Assembly: GCA_021372555.1 (NCBI GenBank)
Contig: JAJFUI010000111.1
Span: forward strand, 1-55,774
Origin: Planctomycetaceae bacterium
GTDB taxonomy: Bacteria > Planctomycetota > Planctomycetia > Pirellulales > Thermoguttaceae
Length of the DNA: 55,774 nucleotides
Reading direction: 5' to 3'
Below the pieces are notes generated by a model, which was not told the DNA's origin, made no database searches, and was given only the letters and a program-made list of their open reading frames with translations. This document shows positions 7,542-17,865 of the stretch, in pieces; the stretch's first letter is position 1, and the number at the start of each line of letters is the position of its first letter. The position numbers and the translations under genes were made by a program.

Positions 7542-10500
7542 ATGGCAAGCGCCGAGACGGCTGCTGTTGCGTCCGAGCGGTTGATGCAACTGGTCGGACG
7601 CCTGGAGCGACAGGAGGGCTTCGCCGAGGTCGTCGAGAGTTTGGAGGGGGGCCAAGCGGCGACTCTGGACGGAGTCTGGGGGTCTTCGTGCGCGCTGGTC
7701 GCCGCCGCGCTGGCCGCTCGCGTTCCCGCAACGCTGCTGGTCGTTTGTCCGCAAGTCGAACAGGTCGACGAACTGATCGAGGACCTGTCCCTTTTCACGC
7801 AGCTCAAGCCCGAGCGGTTTCCCGCGTGGGAATCGCCAGAACGGCCCATCCACGACGAGGTTTTCGGCCAGCGGGTACATCTGTTGAAGCTGTTGGCTTC
7901 CGGTGCAGCACAGGCTCCGAAGCTGGTGGTGGCCAGCATCCAGAGCCTATTGCAGCCGGTGCCGGACCGCGAGACGCTCACACGCCAGACCCGCACGCTC
8001 CGCGTGGGCGACGCGATGGCCGTGACCGACTTGACTCGCTGGCTTGCCGAGAGCGGGCTGGCAAGCACACCGGCGGTTGATTTGCCCGGCGAGTTCGCCG
8101 TGCGCGGCGGCATCGTCGATATTTTCGCGCCCGACTGGGATTGGCCGGTCCGCGTCGAGTTTTTCGGTGACGAAATCGAGTCGATCCGCCGGTTTGAAAT
8201 CTCCAGCCAGCGGAGCTTGGCCGCGCTCGATAGCGTCGATGTGACGATCGTCGGGCCTGCGAGGACCGACCGCGCCCACTTGGCCGACTATCTTCCGCCA
8301 CAGAGCTGGTTCCTGCTTCTGGAGCCGATGGATTTGGAGCAGCAAGGGCGGCAGTACCTCGACAGAGCCGAGCAGAGAGGGCCAAGCGGCTTCGACGACT
8401 ATATCGAGCCCGCCAGTCGCTCCTCGCCGTCTGCTGAGCACCCGCCTCTCTTCCACACCGTCGCCGACGTGCTGCGACAAGTGTTCCGCTTCCCATCGGT
8501 GGCTGCATCCGCAGTGGCGACGGCGTCGCTGGAGACCACCTGCCGACTGCGGATCGAATCGGTCGAGCGTTTTAGCGGCGACATCAATCGCGTCCGCGAC
8601 GAACTCGACGAAGCCGGCGCCGGCCAGGAGGTGTTCGTCGTCTGCCAGACCGACGCCGAGGTCCGCCGCCTGACCGATATCTTCGGCAGCACGCAATCCG
8701 CGCAGGAGAACCGCCTGCACTTCCCCATTGGAGCGCTGCACCACGGCTTCCGGCTGGTTACCGAGCGGATCGTGCTCCTCAGCAGCGGCGAGTTGTTCCA
8801 CCGGACCGACCTTCGCCGTCCGACTGGCAAGCGACTCTCACGCATCATCGACAGCTTCCTCGAACTCCGAGAGGGAGACCTCGTCGTCCACGTCGGGCAC
8901 GGCATCGCCCGCTACCGCGGCCTGCGCCTACTCGAAAAAAACGGCCAGGCCGAGGAGCATTTGGAGCTGGAGTTCGCCGGCCGCACGAAGCTCTACGTGC
9001 CGGCCGCCAAGATCGGGCTGGTGCAGAAATACGTCGGCGGCAGCAAGAGTCGGCCAACGCTGGCGAAGCTTGGCGGCCGCATGTGGGAGCGACAGAAGGG
9101 CCGCGTCGAGGAGGCTGTGACGGACTTGGCCGCCGACATGCTCGAGTTGCAGGCCGCCCGCGCCGCCCGACCCGGCATCGCATATCCGGCCGACACCGAA
9201 TGGCAGCGGGAGTTCGACGCCTCGTTCCCCTATCAAGAAACCGTCGACCAACTCACCACGATCGACGCCATTAAACGCGATATGTGCCTCGCGCGGCCGA
9301 TGGACCGCCTGCTCTGCGGCGATGTCGGCTACGGCAAGACGGAACTGGCGATGCGGGCGGCGTTCAAGGCCGTCGATGCCGGCTATCAAGTGGCCGTGCT
9401 CGTGCCCACCACCTTGCTGTGCGAGCAGCACGAACGAACGTTCACCGCGCGGATGTCGGAGTTCCCGTTTGAGATTGCCTCGCTGTCGCGATTCGCCACG
9501 CGACGCCGCCAATCGCAGATCATTAGCGGGCTTGCCGAGGGCTCGATCGACATCGTTATCGGCACGCACCGCCTCGCCCAGCCCGACGTCCAGTTCCACA
9601 ATCTCGGCCTCGTGGTCATTGACGAGGAGCAGCGGTTTGGCGTCGAGGTGAAGGAACGGCTCAAAGCACTGCGCGGAATTGTCGACGTGCTGACGATGAC
9701 GGCCACGCCGATTCCGCGCACGCTCCACATGGGCCTGCTCGGCCTTCGCGACATTTCCAATTTGGAAACGCCGCCTGAGGAGCGGTTGGCCGTCGAAACG
9801 CGTGTTGGCCGCTTCGATGCGGAGCTGATCCGCCAAGCCGTGTTGCGCGAGCTAAACCGCGGCGGACAGATCTTCTTCGTGCACAATCGCGTCGAGGACA
9901 TCGAGGTCGTCGCTCGACGGCTGCGGCAAATCGTGCCCGAGGCGCGAATGGCGGTGGCTCACGGCCAGATGAACGAAAACGAGCTGGAGCACGTCATGCT
10001 CGCTTTCCTCGACCGCCGTTGCGACATGCTGCTGGCCACGACGATCGTCGAGAGCGGGCTGGACATCCCGAACGCAAACACCATCTTCATCGACGAAGCC
10101 GACCGTTACGGCCTGGCCGACTTGCACCAGCTCCGCGGCCGCGTCGGTCGCTACAAGCACCGCGCCTACTGCCACCTGCTGATCGACCCGAACAAGAATC
10201 TCACGCCAACCGCCGCGAAGCGACTGCGAGCCATCGAGGAGTTCAGTCGTTTGGGCGCCGGGTTCGCCATCGCCATGCGGGACCTGGAAATTCGCGGCGC
10301 CGGCAACATCCTCGGCGCCGAGCAGAGCGGACACATCGCGGCCATCGGCTATGAACTCTACTGCGATCTGCTCGCCCAAGCCGTCGGCCGGTTGAAGGCG
10401 CTGCCGCCGAAAACGATGATCGAGGTCGACGTTGATCTCCCCGGCGAGGGGTACATCCCGCGATCGTACGTGCCTGACATGCGGCTGAAGATCGATCTCT

Positions 10501-10841
10501 ATCGCCGGATCGCGCGGATTTCCAACGCATCGGAACTGGAAGACATCGTGGCGGAACTGGCCGATCGCTTCGGCCCGCCGCCACCGCCGGTGCAGCATTT
10601 GTTGGAACTGGCGGGCATTCGGATCGCCGCGCATCGCTGGGGAATTACGTCAATTCACCTCGAAGACCCGTACGCTGTTTTCCGCTATACATCGCGGCGA
10701 CAAATCGAGCGACTCGCGGCCGCCAGCCATGGGCAGCTCCGGGTGGTCGATGCGGCGAGTGCGTATCTCCCGTTGGAGCATGGGGTTACGCAATTCGCCG
10801 CAGTCTTCGCCGAAGTGAAATCGCTGTTGCAGCGACCATGA
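7542..10841 (+). CDS. mfd: Transcription-repair coupling factor
   Basis: Mfd removes RNA polymerase stalled at DNA lesions and recruits UvrA. The 1,099-residue protein has the full domain order: a UvrB-like N-terminal region (about 1-330), the RNA-polymerase-interacting CarD-like domain (about 445-540, with GDLVVHVGHGIARYRG), and a RecG-like helicase core. Walker A GDVGYGKTE is at about 593-601, the DEEQ box at about 694-697 and TATPIPRTL shortly after. A C-terminal TRCF domain follows. Length matches the family (about 1,100-1,150). No truncation or missing motif was seen. Confidence 0.96.
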   Translation: MASAETAAVASERLMQLVGRLERQEGFAEVVESLEGGQAATLDGVWGSSCALVAAALAARVPATLLVVCPQVEQVDELIEDLSLFTQLKPERFPAWESPERPIHDEVFGQRVHLLKLLASGAAQAPKLVVASIQSLLQPVPDRETLTRQTRTLRVGDAMAVTDLTRWLAESGLASTPAVDLPGEFAVRGGIVDIFAPDWDWPVRVEFFGDEIESIRRFEISSQRSLAALDSVDVTIVGPARTDRAHLADYLPPQSWFLLLEPMDLEQQGRQYLDRAEQRGPSGFDDYIEPASRSSPSAEHPPLFHTVADVLRQVFRFPSVAASAVATASLETTCRLRIESVERFSGDINRVRDELDEAGAGQEVFVVCQTDAEVRRLTDIFGSTQSAQENRLHFPIGALHHGFRLVTERIVLLSSGELFHRTDLRRPTGKRLSRIIDSFLELREGDLVVHVGHGIARYRGLRLLEKNGQAEEHLELEFAGRTKLYVPAAKIGLVQKYVGGSKSRPTLAKLGGRMWERQKGRVEEAVTDLAADMLELQAARAARPGIAYPADTEWQREFDASFPYQETVDQLTTIDAIKRDMCLARPMDRLLCGDVGYGKTELAMRAAFKAVDAGYQVAVLVPTTLLCEQHERTFTARMSEFPFEIASLSRFATRRRQSQIISGLAEGSIDIVIGTHRLAQPDVQFHNLGLVVIDEEQRFGVEVKERLKALRGIVDVLTMTATPIPRTLHMGLLGLRDISNLETPPEERLAVETRVGRFDAELIRQAVLRELNRGGQIFFVHNRVEDIEVVARRLRQIVPEARMAVAHGQMNENELEHVMLAFLDRRCDMLLATTIVESGLDIPNANTIFIDEADRYGLADLHQLRGRVGRYKHRAYCHLLIDPNKNLTPTAAKRLRAIEEFSRLGAGFAIAMRDLEIRGAGNILGAEQSGHIAAIGYELYCDLLAQAVGRLKALPPKTMIEVDVDLPGEGYIPRSYVPDMRLKIDLYRRIARISNASELEDIVAELADRFGPPPPPVQHLLELAGIRIAAHRWGITSIHLEDPYAVFRYTSRRQIERLAAASHGQLRVVDAASAYLPLEHGVTQFAAVFAEVKSLLQRP

Positions 10842-10856
10842 GACCGTGGCTATAAT
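10827..10856 (+). promoter_or_regulatory. Sigma-70-type promoter of the parvulin gene
   Basis: TTGCAG (10827-10832), 18-bp spacer, TATAAT (10851-10856). It overlaps the last codons of mfd and lies about 80 bases before the ATG at 10936. Confidence 0.55.
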
Positions 10857-10935
10857 CCCGCCCGCCGCAGGGTGCGTCGTCGCGCCGCTGCGCTGTTGCT
10901 GCGTCACCGCACGCAAAAACCGGGCTGCGATTCCC

Positions 10936-12204
10936 ATGACTATCGACCGGAAACTTCTTGCCGGTGTTTCTGTTCTCGTTGCCATCGTGGCACGCTTCGC
11001 GTCGGCGCAAGATATGCCGAGCGGCACCGGCACCATGCCGATGGGCCAGTCCGCGCCGGTGTCGTCCGCCTGGCGAGAACAGTTCACTGGACCCGGCGCA
11101 CCCACAAAGCCCACGCCGGCATCGCGGCCGTCCACTTGGCCGGGAGGCGGCCCCATCGACACCTCGCCCGGAGCGCCGCATTCCGCATCGTCTCTGCCCC
11201 CCGGCGAACTGCACTCGTGCGACGGCACCGGCCGGCTCGCCGTGGTGGGCCAAGAGGTAATTCTCGAAGGCGACGTTGTCACTCCTCCCGTTAAGGAGTT
11301 CATCCTCAAGAGCAAGGACCGCATGCCGCCTGAAGAGTTTGAAGCGCAGCGGATGATGCTGATCCGGCAGAGTCTGCAACGCCGCATCGAGACTCTTCTG
11401 ATTACTCAGGACGCCAAACGAACGATCCCATCCGAAGGTTGGACGCACGTCCAGTCGCAACTTGGCAAGCTCTTCGAGGACCAGGAACTGGACAAGATGA
11501 TGAAGCAGTCGAACGCTGCCTCCCGCGGCGATCTCGACCGAAAGCTTCGTGAGTTCGGCTCATCCCTCGAGCGAGTCAAAATGGCTTGGTGCGAGCATGA
11601 ACTGGCGCGCCAGTGGGTCACGCAGCAAGTGAAGCCGAACGACGAAGTCACCTACGACCAAATGGTCACCTACTACCGAAAGCATCGGGACGATTTTGCG
11701 ACCAGGGCGCGGGCGAAGTGGGAAGAACTGATGGTCAGCTACGCCCGATACCCGAGTCGTGAAGCCGCTCGCGATGCCATTGGGCGACTCGGCAATCAGG
11801 TGCTGGCCGGCGCTCCGTTGGCCGACGTCGCGAAGACCGCCTCCGACGGCGTCACTGCGGCCGATGGCGGCCGCCGCGATTGGACCGGCAAAGGTAGCCT
11901 GGTGTGCCGGGAGATCGACGAGGTGATTTTTAGCCTGCCAATCGGCCAGCTCAGCCAGATTATCGAAGGCCCCACCGGGTTCCACATCGTTCGCGTCACG
12001 CAACGTGAAGAAGAGCGAGTGGCGCCTTTCCTCGACGCCCAACGCGACATCCGCGACAAGATTGTCAAACAGCGGCGCGAAAAGCAGATCGACGAGTATC
12101 TGACCAAGCTCAAGACCCGCACGCCCGTCTGGACAGTCTTCGACGACCGCTCCACCCAGATGCAGATGGCCACTCCGCCAAGCCGCGAGCCGTACCGGCG
12201 GTAG
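10936..12204 (+). CDS. Exported parvulin-type (PpiC/SurA-like) peptidyl-prolyl isomerase
   Basis: Predicted periplasmic folding helper of 422 residues. A signal peptide (MTIDRKLLAGVSVLVAIVARFASA) is followed by a Pro/Gly-rich linker. A SurA-like helical region follows, then a parvulin domain (about residues 255-360) with ADVAKTASDG, DGGRRDW, IDEVIFSLPIGQLSQII and GFHIVRV, the usual parvulin landmarks. A charged helical C-terminus ends it. The in-frame ATG at 10846 would put 30 unrelated residues before the signal peptide, so 10936 is used. Client proteins cannot be inferred. Confidence 0.87.
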   Translation: MTIDRKLLAGVSVLVAIVARFASAQDMPSGTGTMPMGQSAPVSSAWREQFTGPGAPTKPTPASRPSTWPGGGPIDTSPGAPHSASSLPPGELHSCDGTGRLAVVGQEVILEGDVVTPPVKEFILKSKDRMPPEEFEAQRMMLIRQSLQRRIETLLITQDAKRTIPSEGWTHVQSQLGKLFEDQELDKMMKQSNAASRGDLDRKLREFGSSLERVKMAWCEHELARQWVTQQVKPNDEVTYDQMVTYYRKHRDDFATRARAKWEELMVSYARYPSREAARDAIGRLGNQVLAGAPLADVAKTASDGVTAADGGRRDWTGKGSLVCREIDEVIFSLPIGQLSQIIEGPTGFHIVRVTQREEERVAPFLDAQRDIRDKIVKQRREKQIDEYLTKLKTRTPVWTVFDDRSTQMQMATPPSREPYRR

Positions 12205-12305
12205 GTCACAGATCAAAGGCTAGAGATCAGACGGTCAGACGGTTCGTTCCTCTGACTACGGACTTCGGACGTCTCTCCCCTCTCCCGTCTCCCCTTTTGC
12301 CCTGC

Positions 12306-12311
12306 TATAAT
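12306..12311 (+). promoter_or_regulatory. Extended -10 box immediately before pdxJ
   Basis: TGC-TATAAT, ending 7 bp before the pdxJ ATG at 12319, with no ribosome-binding site between. Predicts a leaderless or nearly leaderless mRNA. Confidence 0.6.
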
Positions 12312-12318
12312 CGCCGCC

Positions 12319-13032
12319 ATGCCCGAACTTGGTGTTAATATCGATCACGTTGCCACGGTCCGTCAGGCTCGCCGCACGAACGAGCCCGATCCCGTCTGGG
12401 CGGCCGCTTTGGCCCAGCTCGGCGGCGCCGATGGCATTACAGTTCATCTTCGCGAAGACCGTCGCCACATCTCCGACCGCGACGTGCGCATCCTCCGCGA
12501 GACGGTTACGGTCAAGCTGAACCTGGAAATGGCTTGCGAGCCGGAGATCGTCGAGATCGCTTGCCAGGTGAAGCCCGATCAGGCTACGCTTGTCCCCGAG
12601 CGACGCGAAGAAGTTACGACCGAGGGTGGGCTGGACATCGTCGCGCAACACGACCGCGTGGCCCGCGCGATCGATCGCCTCCGCAGCGCTGGCATCTCGG
12701 TCAGCCTGTTCCTGGACCCCGATGCCCGGCAGATCGAAGCCGCCGCCGGCCTGCGGGCCGATGCCGTCGAATTGCATACCGGCCAGTATGCCCTCGCGTC
12801 GGGTGCCGCGCAGCAGAAGGAACTTGAGAACCTTGTGCGCATCGGCGCCCTGGTGCGTCAATCAGGAATGTCATTGCACGCCGGTCACGGTCTGACGTAT
12901 CGCAACGTCCGCCCGGTCGCCGCCATCGAGGCCATGCACGAGTTGAACATTGGCCACAGCATCGTCGCGAGGGCGATCATGGTCGGCCTTGAGTCCGCCG
13001 TCCGCGAGATGAAGCGGCTCGTCACCGTCTGA
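12319..13032 (+). CDS. pdxJ: Pyridoxine 5'-phosphate synthase
   Basis: PdxJ condenses 3-amino-2-oxopropyl phosphate with 1-deoxyxylulose 5-phosphate in the DXP-dependent vitamin B6 pathway. The 237-residue product matches the family throughout: [17 protein letters not shown] at the start, [73 protein letters not shown] and [12 protein letters not shown]. Key residues (the early N and H, the HLREDRRHI block, the GHGL and GHS phosphate contacts) are present. No other B6 gene is in the window; it stands alone with its own promoter. Confidence 0.96.
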   Translation: MPELGVNIDHVATVRQARRTNEPDPVWAAALAQLGGADGITVHLREDRRHISDRDVRILRETVTVKLNLEMACEPEIVEIACQVKPDQATLVPERREEVTTEGGLDIVAQHDRVARAIDRLRSAGISVSLFLDPDARQIEAAAGLRADAVELHTGQYALASGAAQQKELENLVRIGALVRQSGMSLHAGHGLTYRNVRPVAAIEAMHELNIGHSIVARAIMVGLESAVREMKRLVTV

Positions 13033-13072
13033 CATCTTTCCGTTCCCTCTGTTTGCTCGTGTCCATTTGCGA

Positions 13073-13078
13073 TACGAT
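13073..13078 (+). promoter_or_regulatory. -10 box immediately before the glycosyltransferase start
   Basis: TACGAT, ending 6 bp before the ATG at 13085. There is no Shine-Dalgarno and no clear -35. Confidence 0.5.
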
Positions 13079-13084
13079 TCGCAA

Positions 13085-14221
13085 ATGCGCGAAATCCTCC
13101 TGCTCTGCGAATACGCTACGCTCAACGGCGGCGAGCGGTCGATGCTAGCCACGTTTGACGGGCTCGGCGCCGCCGGCTTTACGCCGACCGTGATGGCGCC
13201 GCCCGACGGCCCACTGGCCAACGAGCTGGCTCGTCGCGGCATCGAGGTACTCCCTTTCCGCTGCCGCAACGGCGATGAGCGGATACCGCTCGCGCAGCTT
13301 CGCGAGGAACTTGCCGCTATTCTGCACAGTCGTCGTCCTTCGGTTCTGCACGCCAACAGCCTCGCCATGGGGCGACTTTCCGGCCCCGTCGCAGCAGATC
13401 TCCGCGTGCCGAGCCTCTCGCACCTCCGCGACATCATCAAGTTGAGCGCGCAGGCCGTTGCCGATCTTAACCGGCATCAGCGGCTTCTGGCCGTTTCTGC
13501 GGCAACCCGCGATTTTCATATCGCCCACGGACTCTTGCCCGAAAAAACCCACGTCCTCCACAATGGTGTCGACCTCGACGTCTTTTGTCCCCGCCCGTCC
13601 ACCGGCTATCTGCACCGCGAACTCGGGCTTCCTCCCGACACCCAGCTAATCGGTACGGTGGGCCAGATCGGCCTTCGCAAGGGCCAGGAAATCCTCCTCG
13701 AAGCAGCGATGATGCTTCACGACCCGAACGCCGACGCGGCGCACTATCTCATCGTCGGCGAACGCAATTCCGACAAAGCGGAGTCGCGTCGGTTTGAGGA
13801 AGGCCTGCACGCCATGGCGACCGGATCGTTGAGCGGCCGCGTCCACTTCCTTGGCCGTCGCAACGACGTTCCCCTGTTGCTCAACGAATTGACGCTGCTG
13901 GTCCACACCGCTCGGCAGGAGCCGCTCGGCCGCGTGCTGCTTGAATCAGCCGCCGCGGGCGTTCCCATCATCGCAACCGCCGTTGGCGGCACCGCCGAGA
14001 TTTTCCCGCCCGAGGGCCATTCCGCGCTTCTCATTCCGCCCAACGATGCGGCCGCCTTGGCTGCCGCGATGTCCCGGCTGCTCGACGACGCGCCGTTGCG
14101 TCATTGTCTTGCCGCAGCCGCCCGCCAAGGCGCCGAAGATCATTTCGACATTCGCCAAGCCGTCGCAGGTCTCATCGGTCACTATGACTCAGTGCTTTCG
14201 CACTCCGCGGGCTGCGATTGA
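13085..14221 (+). CDS. GT4-family glycosyltransferase (GT-B fold)
   Basis: Retaining glycosyltransferase of 378 residues. The N-terminal half has the acceptor-domain opening ILLLCEYATLNGGERSML and HANSLAMG; the C-terminal half has the donor-binding signs of GT4 enzymes: HNGVDLDVF, GTVGQIGLRKGQE, VHFLGRRNDVP, and the E-x7-E motif in EPLGRVLLESAAAGVPIIAT followed by GG-x-EI. The ATG at 13085 is used; an upstream in-frame TTG at 13067 lies inside the promoter. It is not in a polysaccharide cluster, so donor and acceptor sugars are unknown. Confidence 0.88.
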   Translation: MREILLLCEYATLNGGERSMLATFDGLGAAGFTPTVMAPPDGPLANELARRGIEVLPFRCRNGDERIPLAQLREELAAILHSRRPSVLHANSLAMGRLSGPVAADLRVPSLSHLRDIIKLSAQAVADLNRHQRLLAVSAATRDFHIAHGLLPEKTHVLHNGVDLDVFCPRPSTGYLHRELGLPPDTQLIGTVGQIGLRKGQEILLEAAMMLHDPNADAAHYLIVGERNSDKAESRRFEEGLHAMATGSLSGRVHFLGRRNDVPLLLNELTLLVHTARQEPLGRVLLESAAAGVPIIATAVGGTAEIFPPEGHSALLIPPNDAAALAAAMSRLLDDAPLRHCLAAAARQGAEDHFDIRQAVAGLIGHYDSVLSHSAGCD

Positions 14222-14309
14222 GGTGATCGCGCGAAAGTCGATTTTTTGGCTGCGACCACGACCAGCGGCGGCTAAGAGAAGTATGCTTTCTGGTCACTTT
14301 GGCGACCGC

Positions 14310-16412
14310 CTACACTCGCTCGACCACCTGCCGGCATTTCGGCAACGACGCGAGAAACAGCCGGCCGTAGGGTTTCGTGCGAACGCGCGGATCCAGGATC
14401 ACGACCATGCCGGTGTCCCGTTTCGTGCGGATCAGCCGGCCGAAGCCCTGCTTGAGCTTCAGAATCGCCTCTGGCAGTTGATAGTCGCGAAACGGATTGC
14501 CGCCCGCCTGGCGGATCGCATCGAGCCTCGCCTCCAGCAGCGGCCGATCCGGCACACTGAAGGGCAGCCGCGTAATGATCACGTTCTGCAGCGCCTCGCC
14601 GGGGACGTCGACCCCCTGCCAAAAACTCTCCACGCCAAACAGCGCCGATCGCGGGTTGGCCTTGAACAGTTCCAGCATCCGGCTTCGCGGCACTCCGTCG
14701 CTCTGGCTGAAGAGCGAGAGCTCCTGCTCGGCGAACCAAGGACTCAAAGCGGCCGCCGCTCGCTTCATCATTTCGTAACTGGTGAACAGCACGAACGCCC
14801 GCCCGTCGCTCCGCGCCACGTAGCGGCGGATCATCTCGGTTGCCGTCTCCTCGTAGTGCCGCCCATCGCTCGGATCAGGCATGCCATCGATCAGGATCAG
14901 TTGCGCCTGATTCTCGTAATCGAATGGGCTGCCGAGCAACAGGGTCTCTGCACCAGCCGTGGGGCGGGTCGTCAAACTGTCATCAGCAGCGTCTGACTTC
15001 CCCTGTCCGCCCAGCCCAATTCGCGACAAGAAGAACTGAAAGGAACTGTTCCTCCCGCCCGCCGCCAGCGTCGCGCTGGTCATCACGACACTCGGCGCCT
15101 TGGCGAAAAGATGCTCTCGCAGAATGGGCCCAACGTCGATCGGCGCCGCGGCCAGCGTCACCCGCTGTCGGCTCCTGCCTGCGCTGTGCTCCGCCCAATA
15201 CACCGAGTCGGAAATGCTCTGCGTTCGCCATTGCTCGATCCCCTGGCCGAGTGCGTCGAGCCGGTTCGCCGCCGCGTTGAAATCCTGCCGCTCTTCCGGC
15301 TCGTCGAACAGTTTGGCTTGGCGACGCAACGTTGCCACGAGGTGCGCCAATTTTTCGCTCAACGGGTTGGCCACGATGCCAGGCTGGCGGACGCGGCCGT
15401 TGCTGTCGCGTTGCTCGGCCAACCACCGCCCGACGCTGTCGAAGAAATCAGCCGCGTACTCGCGGCACTCCCAGACTTCCTTCTGCGCGTCGCGGAGCCT
15501 GTGGTGCACCAAGAGCCCACGATTCGTGCGATCGTTGTATAGCTTTCGCAACGTGTACTCGACCTGACCATTGGTAATGTTCAGTCCGAGATGGTCGCCG
15601 GCGACGCCCTCGATCTGGTGCGCCTCGTCCAGAATCGCCACATCGTAGTTCGGCAGCAGGCTGACTCCCTCGCGACGCAGCGAAAGGTCCGTGAAAAACA
15701 GCGCGTGGTTGACCACCAGCACTTGAGCGTGCTGCATCCGCCGTCGGGCCTTGTAGTAGAAGCACTTCTTGTACATCGGGCACTTGCGGCCCATGCAGTT
15801 GCCGTGATCGCTGGCCACCTCGTCCCAAACGGCCGGGAGCGGTCGAAAGCCCAGGTCGGCCAGCGAGCCATCGTTCGTTTCCGTCGACCAGTCGCGGAGT
15901 TGGCGAAGCTGCTCCAATTCCTCCGAATCGTTGAACAGGCTCGTGGCTCGGCTCAGCGCCCCGGCCAGCCGCCGCAGGCTCAGATAGTTCCCCCGGCCCT
16001 TGACCAGCACCGCCGAAAACTCGACCGGAATCACGCTTCGCAGCAGCGGAATGTCCTTCGAGATTAGTTGCTCCTGCAGGCTGATCGTGTGCGTCGAGAC
16101 GACCACCCGCCGCGATGGCTTGGGAGGTACGGCATCACCTGGCGCAGCTCCCGCTGGCGCTATGCCTGTCGGCTCCGCGTCGGTCGGGTTGGCAGTTGAA
16201 CTGTCCTCCCCCGCAGTCGCAAGAATCGCAGGCACTAGATAGGCAAAGCTCTTGCCGACGCCCGTTCCTGCCTCGACGGCCAGATGCCGCCGCGCGGCAA
16301 TCGCCTGCTCAACCGCCTCGGCCATTGCGAGCTGCTCTTGCCGCTGCTCGTAGTCCGGCAGCCGAGCCGCAATTCGTCCCCCGGGGCCAAGAATGTCGCT
16401 GACAGTAAGCAT
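14310..16412 (-). CDS. DinG/XPD-like superfamily 2 DNA helicase
   Basis: ATP-dependent DNA helicase of 700 residues, related to DinG and YoaA. Visible motifs: RQEQLAMA at about 24-31, Walker [10 protein letters not shown] (47-55), [18 protein letters not shown] (262-265), and late motifs [17 protein letters not shown] and QGFGRLIRT. The Fe-S region keeps three Cys (C206, C211, C217 in [16 protein letters not shown]). The first ligand position, Cys in KGRGNYLC of DinG, is Ser here (S145 in [11 protein letters not shown]). An Ala/Pro-rich insert sits at about 70-100. The ORF extends open to 16919, but homology begins at the ATG at 16412. Confidence 0.88.
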   Translation of the reverse strand: MLTVSDILGPGGRIAARLPDYEQRQEQLAMAEAVEQAIAARRHLAVEAGTGVGKSFAYLVPAILATAGEDSSTANPTDAEPTGIAPAGAAPGDAVPPKPSRRVVVSTHTISLQEQLISKDIPLLRSVIPVEFSAVLVKGRGNYLSLRRLAGALSRATSLFNDSEELEQLRQLRDWSTETNDGSLADLGFRPLPAVWDEVASDHGNCMGRKCPMYKKCFYYKARRRMQHAQVLVVNHALFFTDLSLRREGVSLLPNYDVAILDEAHQIEGVAGDHLGLNITNGQVEYTLRKLYNDRTNRGLLVHHRLRDAQKEVWECREYAADFFDSVGRWLAEQRDSNGRVRQPGIVANPLSEKLAHLVATLRRQAKLFDEPEERQDFNAAANRLDALGQGIEQWRTQSISDSVYWAEHSAGRSRQRVTLAAAPIDVGPILREHLFAKAPSVVMTSATLAAGGRNSSFQFFLSRIGLGGQGKSDAADDSLTTRPTAGAETLLLGSPFDYENQAQLILIDGMPDPSDGRHYEETATEMIRRYVARSDGRAFVLFTSYEMMKRAAAALSPWFAEQELSLFSQSDGVPRSRMLELFKANPRSALFGVESFWQGVDVPGEALQNVIITRLPFSVPDRPLLEARLDAIRQAGGNPFRDYQLPEAILKLKQGFGRLIRTKRDTGMVVILDPRVRTKPYGRLFLASLPKCRQVVERV

Positions 16413-16418
16413 AGCTAA

Positions 16419-16424
16419 AGGGTA
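16419..16424 (-). promoter_or_regulatory. Weak -10-like box before the helicase start
   Basis: On the minus strand TACCCT ends 6 bp before the ATG at 16412, with no Shine-Dalgarno. It matches only the TAnnnT core, but the spacing is the same as at several other starts here. Confidence 0.3.
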
Positions 16425-16663
16425 CTGGAAACCCGTTCGGTACGCGAGGGAGGGGCGAAGTTGACGGATTCTGGCGCAAGAAACGCTTGGCCGACGGTCT
16501 TGTGATGCAAGCGTACCGCGTGCAAGTTCAGCCGACACGGCCGCGCCGAAGTCCGAGGTAGCTTTCGGATTTCGAGCTTCGGATTTCTCTCGTCCCTCGT
16601 CATTCGTGCTTCGCCACTGCCTCGGCCTCATCCTTTCCCCTATCCTCTTGCTGGTCGCTCCGC

Positions 16664-16669
16664 TATATT
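16664..16669 (+). promoter_or_regulatory. -10 box before the first zinc-ribbon gene
   Basis: TATATT at 16664-16669, followed by a strong GGGAGG ribosome-binding site (16676-16681) and the ATG at 16690. This gives a short leader carrying a Shine-Dalgarno, unlike the leaderless starts. Confidence 0.45.
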
Positions 16670-16689
16670 CTTCCCGGGAGGATGCGAAA

Positions 16690-17376
16690 ATGCCGATCGA
16701 ATTCCGCTGCAGCCGCTGCGGCAAGTTGCTTCGAACTCCGGATGGCACCGCTGGACGCCAGGCCCAGTGTCCCGAATGCGGGACGATTGGCGCGGTGCCG
16801 GGCGAGACGCCTTCCGCGGGATCACCGGGCGAAACACCGCCCGAGCCCGCCGGCTTCCCGCCGGTCGTCGATAATCCCATGGGATCCAGCCAAACGGCGC
16901 CGATCGGTCCCGCATTCAAGCCGGCCCTCGGCGCCGGCTATGAACGTTCGACGGAACTGTATGCTAGCGCCGCCCAGCGAGTCGCGGCCCCGGCCACCGC
17001 GCTGACCGTCATCGGATGGGTGACCGCCGTTCTCTCGCTCCTGGCCGCGCTCTTCCTGATTCTTTGCATCGCGCTCGTGGCTTCCGGCGCACCGGTCCGC
17101 GAGGGCCACGCGCTACATGGCGAGGAACAGGTCCGAGCCATTTACGGCTGCTCCGTCTATCTCGCCCTGACGATCGTCTGGATCGCGCTAAGCATCCTCA
17201 TCATGATCGGCGCCCGCAAAATGCGAAGACTCGAGGGTTATGGTCTCGCGATGACTGCCACCATCGTCGCCCTGGTCCCGTGCATCGAACCCTGCTGTCT
17301 CCTGACCTTCCCGTTCGGAATTTGGGCGCTCACTGTTCTCAGCGACAACGCCGTCAAGGCTGCGTTCCGACGTTGA
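16690..17376 (+). CDS. Zinc-ribbon membrane protein, paralogue A
   Basis: A 228-residue protein of unknown function. It starts with a zinc-ribbon module: CSRC (C7, C10) and CPEC (C27, C30) around [17 protein letters not shown] Pro/Gly-rich linker leads to about four hydrophobic helices (one near 100-130, a pair in the middle, and the end around [21 protein letters not shown]). The zinc ribbon is nearly identical in sequence and position to that of the gene at 17984. The ATG at 16690 has GGGAGG upstream; the open frame reaches back to 16606 but lacks support. A role in binding nucleic acid or a partner at the membrane is speculation. Confidence 0.78.
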   Translation: MPIEFRCSRCGKLLRTPDGTAGRQAQCPECGTIGAVPGETPSAGSPGETPPEPAGFPPVVDNPMGSSQTAPIGPAFKPALGAGYERSTELYASAAQRVAAPATALTVIGWVTAVLSLLAALFLILCIALVASGAPVREGHALHGEEQVRAIYGCSVYLALTIVWIALSILIMIGARKMRRLEGYGLAMTATIVALVPCIEPCCLLTFPFGIWALTVLSDNAVKAAFRR

Positions 17377-17385
17377 TCCGTGAGT

Positions 17386-17865
17386 ATGAACAACGCCGTA
17401 CTTATCGCCGATTGCGCCGACGACGCACGCAGCGTGCGGCGAACGCCCGCTGGAGCGCATGAAAAATACCCCGCGCCAGGCGAGCCGCGCCGCTTGGCGG
17501 TCGCTGGTCTCTCGCTCCTGGGCGTCACCATGCTCGCTGTGCTTTGGTGGTTTGACCCGGCGAAGATGGGCCTCCCCCTTTGCAGCTTCCGAGTGCTGAC
17601 CGGCCTGAACTGTCCGGGCTGCGGCGCTACTCGGGCGACGCACGAAATGCTCCATGGCCACTGGCTGGCCGCCTGGCGGCTGAACGCCCTTTGGGTGCTC
17701 TCTTGGCCAGTGGCCTTGTACTTGGTCGCGTCCGAATTGCGGATACTGGCGGGTCGTCGGCCTTTGCCCGGCGATCTGCCACGACAACCCTGGTTCTGGA
17801 TTTCAGTGACGCTGGCCGCCGTGCTGTTTTTTTTCGTTCGAAATTTGCCCTGCGTGGGAATGTGA
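17386..17865 (+). CDS. DUF2752 membrane protein
   Basis: A 159-residue membrane protein of the DUF2752 type. The family mark is clear: an L-x-C-SFRVLTGLNCPGCGATRATHEMLHGHW block, with CPGCGATRA and the downstream H-x-H, followed by hydrophobic helices. The N-terminal 35 residues are basic and probably cytoplasmic. The ATG at 17386 is used; an in-frame GTG sits two codons earlier. It begins 9 bases after the zinc-ribbon gene ends, so the two are probably cotranscribed. DUF2752 has no established function; the paired Cys suggest metal or redox chemistry (inference). Confidence 0.8.
   Translation: MNNAVLIADCADDARSVRRTPAGAHEKYPAPGEPRRLAVAGLSLLGVTMLAVLWWFDPAKMGLPLCSFRVLTGLNCPGCGATRATHEMLHGHWLAAWRLNALWVLSWPVALYLVASELRILAGRRPLPGDLPRQPWFWISVTLAAVLFFFVRNLPCVGM

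Noticed and set aside
16413-16919. N-terminal extension of the helicase frame
   Set aside because: It overlaps the start of the zinc-ribbon gene on the other strand and has no helicase similarity. Homology starts at the ATG at 16412.
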